From the NCBI GenBank assembly GCA_964553035.1, contig CAZKJH010000069.1, forward strand, positions 1-20,032: a stretch of DNA of 20,032 nucleotides. The letters are read 5' to 3'. Position 1 is the stretch's first letter; each line of letters starts with the position of its first letter. A program made the position numbers and the translations under genes. Source of the DNA: JBBQIY01 sp964553035 (GTDB lineage: Bacteria > Verrucomicrobiota > Kiritimatiellia > RFP12 > UBA3636). Under the pieces are notes generated by a model. The model saw only the letters and a list, made by a program, of their open reading frames with translations. It did no database searches and had not been told where the DNA came from. Shown here one piece after another: positions 6,891 to 13,407 of the stretch.

Positions 6891-8411
6891 CTAGGGGGCC
6901 GTTCGCACAGCGCGACCGCCGATGAAATCGAGCCCGCCTGCATTACTGCCCACGCCACGCCGGGCCGATGTAGGCCCGTCCGTGGAAGCATTATAGAAAT
7001 TCCCGCGCTTCCCGATGGTGGGCCACACAACGGTTGTTGCGCCGCTGGCGGTCAACGTACCCGCCCCGTGTAAGCCTCTGAAACCAAGACCCTGCGCTTG
7101 AAACAATGATGCCACGTAAGTACTGACGTTTCCGCTCATCTCCATGATGCCCCAGTAGGATGCGCCGGACTGCTCGCGCGTGGTTGCTGCCTTGGCAAAG
7201 ATACCAACACGCAAAGGCCCTCCTGCAGCAAACCGCGAGTTCCCGGTCGTATAGTATTCTGAACCCGAACCGTCGCTGCCCTGCAGTCCCGAGGGCGTCG
7301 TCAGCACCACAGTACCCCATGCCTGTTCGTTCAATACCGGATTCAACGGACCCCGGCAAGCTTTCTCGTACTCAAGTTCTGTCATGGGACGCAAACCCGT
7401 CCAGCATGCGTAGGCCGCTAAACTGTCAACCGTAAACATGTTGCAGGCACGGTCGGGAGCGGACGCGCTGTAGACACCATCGACTACGCTGATTGTATGC
7501 CGATTCGCTCCACCGGTGTAGGCTCGATAACCAGCTTGCTGGAGGTTCAACTTGTTGAGGAAATCGGCGTACTGCCCCTGCGTGATCGCGTACTTCATGC
7601 AATAGAAGGCTTGATAGCCTGTTGGAAAATCGTTATGCAACGTGCCTGCGACGATATTGATCGACCAGATGTTATTCAGGACATTGCTCACCGCCCAAAG
7701 CTGATTTGCTTGATCGGCGATCTTGCGAGCATCCCCCGCGCCACTGGGACCGTCCCACGCTTCCGTTACCAGAAAAGGTGTTGTGGTGCCACCTGCTCTA
7801 AAGCGGTAGTTCAGCGTTTGGTTACCGTCGCCGAGTACGAACGATCCTCTGGCCACGTAGACCATCTCGATCGCTTGAACCGCTAAATCGGTCTTTTCTG
7901 GGTTGACAACCCCGTCCACGCCATGCAACCAGCGCAGTTTAATGTTCGAATAATTTACGTTCCCATCGCCTGTAGCGGAGCGGTAAATAAACACCCCGAT
8001 TCCTTTCGATCTGTCATCGGTCTTGCCGACATCCAGCGTTACACCCGCGGGCTTGACGTGATCTCCGGCGTCCAACGAAAGCGTGGCATGTTTCCAGCCG
8101 GTTCCGTTTTCGACGCGGTATTTCACGAACACCCAGGCAGCATCCCAGTTTTCGACCGGAAGAGCCGAAGCGGTGACGTTAGTGGCCGCATCCTCTATCC
8201 ATGAAGCGCGCCACGAGTTTTTCCAGGATAGATCGAATTGGATGTCGCTCAGACCCACTCCCGCAGTAGTCTGCGTTATGTTTGCAACCGCGATATCGTT
8301 CCCCCATGCTGCACCCGGGGACAGCATCATCGCCATCGCTCCACACCACGCAAGCTTTCCGATGAAACCGTTCCACCGTTTCGCCTTCTGAATCCAGAAT
8401 TTTGTTCTCAT
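6891..8411 (-). CDS. Secreted SUMF1/FGE-like protein lacking catalytic cysteines (copy 2)
   Basis: 506 residues. A long signal peptide (basic MRTKFWIQKAKRW, then a hydrophobic segment, cleavage near GAAWG/NDIA) is followed by an N-terminal domain (~38-178) with LSWKNSWRASW, NWDAAWVFVKYR and LRWLHGVDGV. The SUMF1 (formylglycine-generating-enzyme-like) domain runs ~180-505: IEMVYVARGSFVLGDG, YCMKYAITQGQYADFLN, GLRPMTELEYEKACRGP, YWGIMEMSGNV and a C-terminal GGRAVRTAP. Active FGE ends with an RC-type segment carrying two catalytic cysteines (Cys336/Cys341 in the human enzyme). Here the equivalent end is GGRAVRTAP, with no cysteine, so it is unlikely to make formylglycine and may be a C-type-lectin-like binding protein. 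AAGGAG sits seven bases before the ATG. It is paralogous to the gene at 8797-10296, and lies 25 nt from the small gene upstream. Confidence 0.85.
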   Translation of the reverse strand: MRTKFWIQKAKRWNGFIGKLAWCGAMAMMLSPGAAWGNDIAVANITQTTAGVGLSDIQFDLSWKNSWRASWIEDAATNVTASALPVENWDAAWVFVKYRVENGTGWKHATLSLDAGDHVKPAGVTLDVGKTDDRSKGIGVFIYRSATGDGNVNYSNIKLRWLHGVDGVVNPEKTDLAVQAIEMVYVARGSFVLGDGNQTLNYRFRAGGTTTPFLVTEAWDGPSGAGDARKIADQANQLWAVSNVLNNIWSINIVAGTLHNDFPTGYQAFYCMKYAITQGQYADFLNKLNLQQAGYRAYTGGANRHTISVVDGVYSASAPDRACNMFTVDSLAAYACWTGLRPMTELEYEKACRGPLNPVLNEQAWGTVVLTTPSGLQGSDGSGSEYYTTGNSRFAAGGPLRVGIFAKAATTREQSGASYWGIMEMSGNVSTYVASLFQAQGLGFRGLHGAGTLTASGATTVVWPTIGKRGNFYNASTDGPTSARRGVGSNAGGLDFIGGRAVRTAP

Positions 8412-8436
8412 AGTCGTACTCCTTGGTTCTTCGCAC

Positions 8437-8715
8437 CTATCGAATCTGAATCATTGTACTAATCGGCGGCAACCCGATCTGCAGGGTCAGCCCCATGGCA
8501 TACCCATCGTATGAACCGCCCCAGTTGCGTGCAGCAATCAGAGTCGGAAAGGTACTCCAATCCGTCGCGGATTGGACCTGGGTCTTCATGTCCCAGCCGT
8601 CATTCGAACCGCCACGAAATCGCGCTGTGGGGTCATTGGCCATCAGCGTTGCCGGTGTCACCGCCAACAACCCGACGACCGCCATCATCGTGATTTTAAA
8701 ATAAATGTTCTTCAT
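8437..8715 (-). CDS. Small secreted protein with two GGSxDGx repeats
   Basis: 92 residues. The signal peptide is clear (MKNIYFKITMMAVVGLLAV, cleavage near TLMA/NDP), leaving a mature protein of about 66 residues. It contains two related units 31 residues apart, ARFRGGSNDGWDM (~31-43) and ARNWGGSYDGYAM (~62-74). The C-terminus LPPISTMIQIR resembles the last residues of the two beta-helix proteins at 10496 and 13408. AAGGAG lies eight bases before the ATG, supporting real translation. It sits between the two SUMF1-like paralogs, 81 nt after one and 25 nt before the other, so it is probably co-transcribed and may work with them. I know no characterised function for such proteins; a surface or adhesive peptide is a guess. 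Confidence 0.75.
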   Translation of the reverse strand: MKNIYFKITMMAVVGLLAVTPATLMANDPTARFRGGSNDGWDMKTQVQSATDWSTFPTLIAARNWGGSYDGYAMGLTLQIGLPPISTMIQIR

Positions 8716-8738
8716 TGATGTTTCTCCTTATCTTCGTA

Positions 8739-8750
8739 GGACGTTCGTCC
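8739..8750 (-). repeat. Small palindrome GGACG-TT-CGTCC
   Basis: A 5-bp perfect inverted repeat in the 81-nt gap between the first SUMF1-like gene and the small secreted-protein gene. No T-run follows it, so a weak mRNA hairpin (processing or stability) is more likely than a terminator. Confidence 0.3.
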
Positions 8751-8796
8751 CATACAACATACTCACACATTCTCACATCGGCACGCTAATCGACCC

Positions 8797-10296
8797 TCAA
8801 GGAGCCGTGCGTACGGCGCGTCCGCCATTCAGTGGGCCACTGAGATCGACAGCAGCGCGGCGCGCCGACGTAACCCCGTCAAGGGAACCGCCACCCCAGT
8901 AAATGCCACGCCGACCAGTAAGCGGCCATGTTGAAACGGTTGCGACACCGGCGGCGGTCAACGTGCCGTCTCCGTGCAACCCCCTGAAAGCCTGACCGGC
9001 CAAGGTCGCGGGTGTCGCCACAAAAGTACTGACGTTGCCACTCAACTCCATGATGCCCCAGTAGGACGCACCGGATTGTTCGCGCGTACTGCCTGGCTTG
9101 GCGAAGATGCCGACGCGCACCGGCCCCAAAAGGTCGAAACGCGAGTTTCCGGCCGTATAGTATTCGGAACCAGAACCGTCGACTCCCACCAGTCCCGAGG
9201 GCACAGTCACGGCTATGGTGCCCCACGCCTGTTCGCCCAGTACCGGGTTCAGCGGACCCCGGCATGCCTTCTCGAATTCGAGTTCTGTCATCGGGCGCAA
9301 ACCCGCCCAGCATGCGTATGCCGAGAAGTCGGCTGGAATAAGTAGACCACAGGCACGGTCGGGAGCGGACGCGCTGTAGACACCGGCCGAGACGCTAATC
9401 GTATTCCTCACCGTTGTATTGGTGTTAGCCCGACTACCAGCCTGAGTGGCGGTCAACGCATTGAGAAAATCAGCGTACTGCCCTTGAGTGATCGCGTACT
9501 TCATGCAGTAAAAAGCCCGGTAGCCTGTTGGAAAATCGTTATGTAGCGTACCCGCGACAATTCTACCCTGAGCCCAGAGTTGATTTTCCACGTTGCCGAT
9601 CTTGCGAACATCCCCCACGCCACTGGAACCATCCCAAGTTGCGGTTACCCGAAAGGGCGTGGCGACGGTGCTGCCGGTTCTGAAGCGTGTGTCCACATCG
9701 GCGTTGCCGCCATCGCCGAGCATAAACTGCCCTGCGGCTACATTGACCATTTCGATCGCATAAACCGCCAAGTCGACCTTCGTGTTACCGGGCACTCCGT
9801 CCACGCCATGCAACCAACGCACCTTGATCTTTTCATAATTGACGTTCCCACTTCCAACGGCATCGCGGTACACAAACACACCAACACCTTTCGTGCCGTC
9901 GTCAGTTCGGCCGACATCAATCTTCCCGCCCACGGGTGGCAGATGAGTGCCAGCGGTAGTCGAAAGCGTGGCGTGCTTCCACTCGGAGCCGGCATCGAGG
10001 CGGTATTTCACGAACACCCAAGCAGCATCCCAGCTCTCGACCGGAAGATCGGAACCGGTGACGTTGTCGCCCCCTGCCTCCGTCCATGACGCGCGCCAGG
10101 AGTTCTGCCAAGAAAGATTGAACTGTACAAAGCTTTGCCCCACCACGGCCTGATTCCAAGTTATGCCCGTAACGGCAATGCCATTGGCGAATGTGCTGCC
10201 CGCGTGGCAGAGTATCGCCAAGATGCCAACACGCGCAAGTGTTGTGATCAATCCGTTCACTCGTTCAGCCGCTTGAGTCCATTTTATCGATTTCAT
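8797..10296 (-). CDS. Secreted SUMF1/FGE-like protein lacking catalytic cysteines (copy 1)
   Basis: 499 residues from the ATG at 10296, chosen because AGGAGG (10309-10304) lies seven bases upstream; an in-frame TTG six bases earlier has no fitting site. The signal peptide is long (MKSIKWTQAAERVNG, hydrophobic core LARVGILAILCHAG, cleavage near STFA/NGIA). The N-terminal domain (LSWQNSWRASW, SWDAAWVFVKYR, VRWLHGVDGV) and SUMF1 domain (IEMVNVAAGQFMLGDG, YCMKYAITQGQYADFLN, GLRPMTELEFEKACRGP, YWGIMELSGNV) match its paralog at 6891-8411 segment by segment. The C-terminus GGRAVRTAP again lacks the FGE cysteines. Compared with the paralog it lacks a short insertion (VLNNIWSI) before IVAGTLHNDFPTGY. 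It is the first gene of the tight five-gene run and so the likely point where a promoter acts. Confidence 0.85.
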   Translation of the reverse strand: MKSIKWTQAAERVNGLITTLARVGILAILCHAGSTFANGIAVTGITWNQAVVGQSFVQFNLSWQNSWRASWTEAGGDNVTGSDLPVESWDAAWVFVKYRLDAGSEWKHATLSTTAGTHLPPVGGKIDVGRTDDGTKGVGVFVYRDAVGSGNVNYEKIKVRWLHGVDGVPGNTKVDLAVYAIEMVNVAAGQFMLGDGGNADVDTRFRTGSTVATPFRVTATWDGSSGVGDVRKIGNVENQLWAQGRIVAGTLHNDFPTGYRAFYCMKYAITQGQYADFLNALTATQAGSRANTNTTVRNTISVSAGVYSASAPDRACGLLIPADFSAYACWAGLRPMTELEFEKACRGPLNPVLGEQAWGTIAVTVPSGLVGVDGSGSEYYTAGNSRFDLLGPVRVGIFAKPGSTREQSGASYWGIMELSGNVSTFVATPATLAGQAFRGLHGDGTLTAAGVATVSTWPLTGRRGIYWGGGSLDGVTSARRAAVDLSGPLNGGRAVRTAP

Positions 10297-10495
10297 TGTC
10301 AATCCTCCTGATCTAATCTCACTTCGCTCGTAGTTTCCACACGGGTAGTCTCAGACCCATTCATACTCCGCTGCCCATAGAGTGTTGCATGATTCGAGGC
10401 TCCTGTCGATCTCATATTTTTTTTCAAGTCACGTTTTTTAAGCGCTCGGCGAATAGAAAATCTTCTGAAGCGTCGCTTGCCCTACGGTAGACGTG
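10297..10495 (-). other. Gap before the first SUMF1-like gene
   Basis: The 199-nt gap contains the AGGAGG ribosome site (10309-10304) of the downstream gene and an A-rich patch near 10420-10440. On the coding strand TTGAAAAAAAATATGAG is present, but no convincing -35/-10 pair at 16-18 nt spacing was found. A short palindrome AAGCG-A-CGCTT just after the upstream stop codon is not followed by a clean T-run. A promoter is plausible here because the gap is the largest before the five-gene run, but I cannot point to one. Confidence 0.35.
10304..10309 (-). promoter_or_regulatory. Strong Shine-Dalgarno AGGAGG
   Basis: AGGAGG followed by seven bases and ATG (10296-10294). A full-consensus site, deciding the start of the first SUMF1-like gene in favour of the ATG rather than the TTG at 10302. 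Confidence 0.65.
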
Positions 10496-12961
10496 TCACC
10501 TGACTAGGATCACTGTGCCGAACGGCAGGGGAACGAATTCGTAAGCGCCCATATCCACGATGCTGGCGAACCTGTCCTTGCGTACAAGGCCATCCAAGTC
10601 CAAGGCCCCATCCATCCAGGGCTGGTTCAGACCCGTATCGATACAGGGAGAGCCCTTCGCCAGCCGGAAATCAGCACCCACAGAATTGACGAATTGCGGG
10701 TTGTTCGTGATGTTGCCATTCCCAACCAGATTATTGGTGGTTGTCACACAACTGTCTGTAACGAAGCTGTTGGTAGCATTATAACCATTATAGATCTGAA
10801 AAGCGGTGGTGTTCAAATAACAAATAGTATTTCTTATCGTGGTAAAGCGATTGGTAGATCCACCGGCATATTGTATCGCAATGGCACCGTGATAGCTGGA
10901 CGTGTTCTCCACAACCGTACAATTTTCAAGGTAGGCCATGCCACCGCCTCCAGCGACACTTGCACCAGATCCGGAATTAGCCTTGTTTCCTGATAGCAAA
11001 CAATTTCGAAGGATACCGCCACTCCACATTTGCACTCCGCCACCGTTATTGCCAGTATAATACGGAAGCACATTGCCGGAGATAACGCTATTCCATACAA
11101 TAGGCCCCGCATTATTTATAAAGATTCCTCCTCCGACAGCACCCTGAGTAGAACTGGCCGTCGGCGTGCCGTTGTTAAGTATTCGACTATTCCAAATCTG
11201 CGCCGCCCCGGAAAGATAGACACCGCCCCCAACTCCGGTGTACCATATCGTGTTGGCAATGATGTCGCAATTCGTGATTATGCTACTCCCAATCGCATAA
11301 ACACCTCCCCCCTGGCCCGCTGATGCCCCAACATTGTTCGTCACATTGTTCCCCGTGACACGGCAATTATTCAGCACTCCGGCCGACATATAGACACCTC
11401 CGCCGAGACAACTCGCCGCAGGCGCACTCCCATTGGTGATGGTAAAGCCTTCCACCCATGAATCGGCGTGAGTAAGCGCAAAACAGCGGTTCGTCATCGG
11501 CTTACCAGCGTAGTTGTCGCCGTTTATGATCGTTCCGTCCCGGTCAACAACACCGTCGTTGTAACTTCGGACAGTAGCGTATCCCACGTTAAGCTGATTT
11601 GCCAACGGATAAACACCGTTCGCAACCAATACCGTTGCGCCGTCGCTCATGATGCTGATGACATCTTGGATGTTGCTGGCCGCCGATCCCCAACCATTGG
11701 TATACGGAATTACTGGGCTTTGGCCTGTTCGCGCCACATAGTAATGAATGACAGGCCCCGCCGTCGTCTCGTATGCCCCCATATCCGGCAAGTTGTTGGC
11801 ACTGATCCGGGGCTTGCCGTCGATGTCGGTCGCCGTGCTCATCCAGGCCAACACGATGCCCTTGTCCACGCCGCGCGACCATGGGGCCAACCTGTAATCG
11901 CCACCTGCCTGTCCTATAAATGCGGGAGCTGCCGTAATATTGTCCGAACCAGTGGTAACTTTCGCCGTGCTACTCATGCAACAATTAGAGGCGACAAGAG
12001 TACCAGCTTGAGGTGTCACATCCGATACGGTGTTATAATAGCAAATCGTGTTACGCAAGGTGTAATTGAAACCGCTATAGTTCGACCCAATTCCAATACC
12101 GATATTTTTAACAACCGTACAGTTTTCAATGGTGCCAGAGCCTCCTGCTGATCCCACGCCCGCGCCATTGTTCGCGGTGTTGCCTAAAATCACGCAATTA
12201 CGCAAGGTGCCGCCGCCAGTGAGATAGACTCCCCCGTAACCACCGGAGCCGGTTCCGGAAGCAGAATTACTGATGACCGAACAGTTGAACAACGAACTGC
12301 CGCTAACGTATGCCCCAGCAGCACTATAGCCAGAATTTTGGAGAATACGGCTGTCCCACACCTTGGCTCCACTCGCGATTTTCACTCCGCCGCCGCCATC
12401 GTTAAAAGAACCATTATTTGACGTGTTAGCGATAATGTCGCAATTCGTAATCACACTATTCACACCAGTCGCATAAACACCACCGCCAAAACCGGCAGTA
12501 CACTTAATGACCCGGCAATTCCGCAAGGTACCGCCTGCACTGTTAATAGAAACCCCTCCACCATTGCTCGCTGTACTCACATATCCATTTGTGATGGTAA
12601 ACCCTTCCACCACTGCATTGGCGTGATTGACCGTAAAACAGCGGTTGGTCACCGTTCTCCCAACGTAATTATTGCCGTCAATGATGGTGCCATCGCGATC
12701 CACGACACCATTGTTGAAGCTCTTGACCGTTATTCCCTTGGACACGGTAATCTCGGCGGACAGCGTGTAGGTGCCATTACTGACGAAAACGGTTTCGCCC
12801 GCCACGGCAGCAGTGACTGCCGTCTGGATATCACCAGCGGCATTGGCCCAGGTTGATCCGTCGCCGGTTCCCCCGGGTTTCACATACTTATCGGCGGCCT
12901 GAGTCGTAATGGCTCCGAAAGCCGACAGACTGATGATGATGGTTCGCAGAATCTTTTTCAT
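10496..12961 (-). CDS. Secreted two-domain parallel beta-helix protein (copy 2)
   Basis: 821 residues. Signal peptide MKKILRTIIISLSAFGAITTQA/ADKY. Two successive halves each have a beta-helix start (KYVKPGGTGDGSTWANA at ~25; YYVARTGQ at ~408), a GETVFVSNGTY-type strand, VDRDGTII and VTNRCF/MTNRCF, then many rungs of the form GGGVY...TLRNCxIxGNTA. Each half closes with a DMGAYE segment (~395 and ~803), like the choice-of-anchor Q region of beta-helix proteins. The end reads EFVPLPFGTVILVR. Glycine/asparagine-rich rungs are typical of adhesins or polysaccharide-binding/lyase folds; no catalytic residues could be assigned. AGGAGG precedes the ATG by seven bases. The N- and C-terminal coding ends are almost identical in DNA to the paralog at 13408-15819, while the middles differ. 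Confidence 0.85.
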   Translation of the reverse strand: MKKILRTIIISLSAFGAITTQAADKYVKPGGTGDGSTWANAAGDIQTAVTAAVAGETVFVSNGTYTLSAEITVSKGITVKSFNNGVVDRDGTIIDGNNYVGRTVTNRCFTVNHANAVVEGFTITNGYVSTASNGGGVSINSAGGTLRNCRVIKCTAGFGGGVYATGVNSVITNCDIIANTSNNGSFNDGGGGVKIASGAKVWDSRILQNSGYSAAGAYVSGSSLFNCSVISNSASGTGSGGYGGVYLTGGGTLRNCVILGNTANNGAGVGSAGGSGTIENCTVVKNIGIGIGSNYSGFNYTLRNTICYYNTVSDVTPQAGTLVASNCCMSSTAKVTTGSDNITAAPAFIGQAGGDYRLAPWSRGVDKGIVLAWMSTATDIDGKPRISANNLPDMGAYETTAGPVIHYYVARTGQSPVIPYTNGWGSAASNIQDVISIMSDGATVLVANGVYPLANQLNVGYATVRSYNDGVVDRDGTIINGDNYAGKPMTNRCFALTHADSWVEGFTITNGSAPAASCLGGGVYMSAGVLNNCRVTGNNVTNNVGASAGQGGGVYAIGSSIITNCDIIANTIWYTGVGGGVYLSGAAQIWNSRILNNGTPTASSTQGAVGGGIFINNAGPIVWNSVISGNVLPYYTGNNGGGVQMWSGGILRNCLLSGNKANSGSGASVAGGGGMAYLENCTVVENTSSYHGAIAIQYAGGSTNRFTTIRNTICYLNTTAFQIYNGYNATNSFVTDSCVTTTNNLVGNGNITNNPQFVNSVGADFRLAKGSPCIDTGLNQPWMDGALDLDGLVRKDRFASIVDMGAYEFVPLPFGTVILVR
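10530..10671. repeat. Near-identical 3' coding tract, copy 1 of 2
   Basis: 142 bp encoding the last ~50 residues of the beta-helix protein (through the DMGAYEF segment). It matches 13442-13583 with about five mismatches counted by eye. Weaker similarity continues through the tail and past both stop codons (GTGTCACCTGA). Confidence 0.8.
12591..12939. repeat. Near-identical 5' coding tract, copy 1 of 2
   Basis: 349 bp encoding the signal peptide region and first ~125 residues. It matches 15446-15794 with about 15 mismatches by eye, and the 185 bp at 12755-12939 are identical, third codon positions included. Confidence 0.85.
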
Positions 12962-13088
12962 TACTTTTCCTCCTCGTTTTTGTCTGTCACATACAGAAAC
13001 TAGAATGGTGGGTCAGCGACACCCCGTCTGAAAACATGATCGATCCTTCTTCATTACCGTTGACGGTGTGTTTAGAGCATTGAATGCC

Positions 13089-13131
13089 CTTGTAATACTG
13101 GCTACTTGTAATACTGGCTACTTGTAATACT
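13089..13131. repeat. 16-bp tandem repeat, 2.7 copies
   Basis: The unit CTTGTAATACTGGCTA occurs at 13089-13104 and 13105-13120 without mismatch, then CTTGTAATACT at 13121-13131. It ends about 128 bases upstream of the beta-helix gene at 12961. The array could be a direct-repeat operator or a slippage product; there are too few units and no spacers for a CRISPR. Confidence 0.8.
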
Positions 13132-13301
13132 TAAGTTTACTCTATTCTTTGACTAAATACTAATGCTAAAGTCTCAGTCTTTTGTTTTAAGGTCTCATCA
13201 AGGTGAAAACTTGCCCACGTTTCTCTTTTCGCCACCCGATTTTTAACGTGAATTAAGAGTATTTCGTGCCACTACTACTCTGTACAGCGCGTATTGGTAA
13301 G

Positions 13302-13329
13302 ACAAGATTACAAGATTTACAAGATTAAG
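13302..13329. repeat. Triple ACAAGATT repeat
   Basis: ACAAGATT, ACAAGATTT and ACAAGATTAAG follow each other at 8-9 bp spacing. Runs of this wording are common in intergenic DNA of environmental bacteria. Its minus strand contains CTTGTAAT, the same octamer that opens each unit of the array at 13089. Confidence 0.6.
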
Positions 13330-13407
13330 TTCTTGGTTTCAATATTGTTAATCATGTACTCTACCCGAAAATTACCGTCATTTCTGCCTGTACAGTGTAC
13401 TACCGTG

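Larger units (their letters stand above)
12962..13407 (-). other. 446-bp gap between the two beta-helix genes
   Basis: AT-richer than the flanking genes. It holds the ribosome site (AGGAGG, 12969-12974) for the downstream gene, a 16-bp tandem repeat at 13089-13131 and an ACAAGATT repeat at 13302-13329. This is the natural place for a second promoter, but candidates such as TTGAAA with TAAATC 17 bases later are too weak to call. No open frame or terminator with a T-run was recognised. Confidence 0.45.

Noticed and set aside
8797..10296. Calling the SUMF1-like genes sulfatase-activating formylglycine-generating enzymes
   Set aside because: The C-terminal catalytic cysteines are absent, and no sulfatase is present in the window.
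10440..10495. Intrinsic terminator after the beta-helix gene at 10496
   Set aside because: The AAGCG-A-CGCTT palindrome has a one-base loop and is followed by CAGAAGATTTTCT rather than a clean T-run.
13089..13131. Possible CRISPR array
   Set aside because: Fewer than three 16-bp units directly adjoining each other, with no spacers and no cas genes.
13330..13360. TTGAAA / TAAATC as a sigma-70 promoter upstream of the beta-helix gene
   Set aside because: Spacing of 17 fits, but the -10 matches the consensus at only about half its positions and AT-rich DNA gives such pairs by chance.
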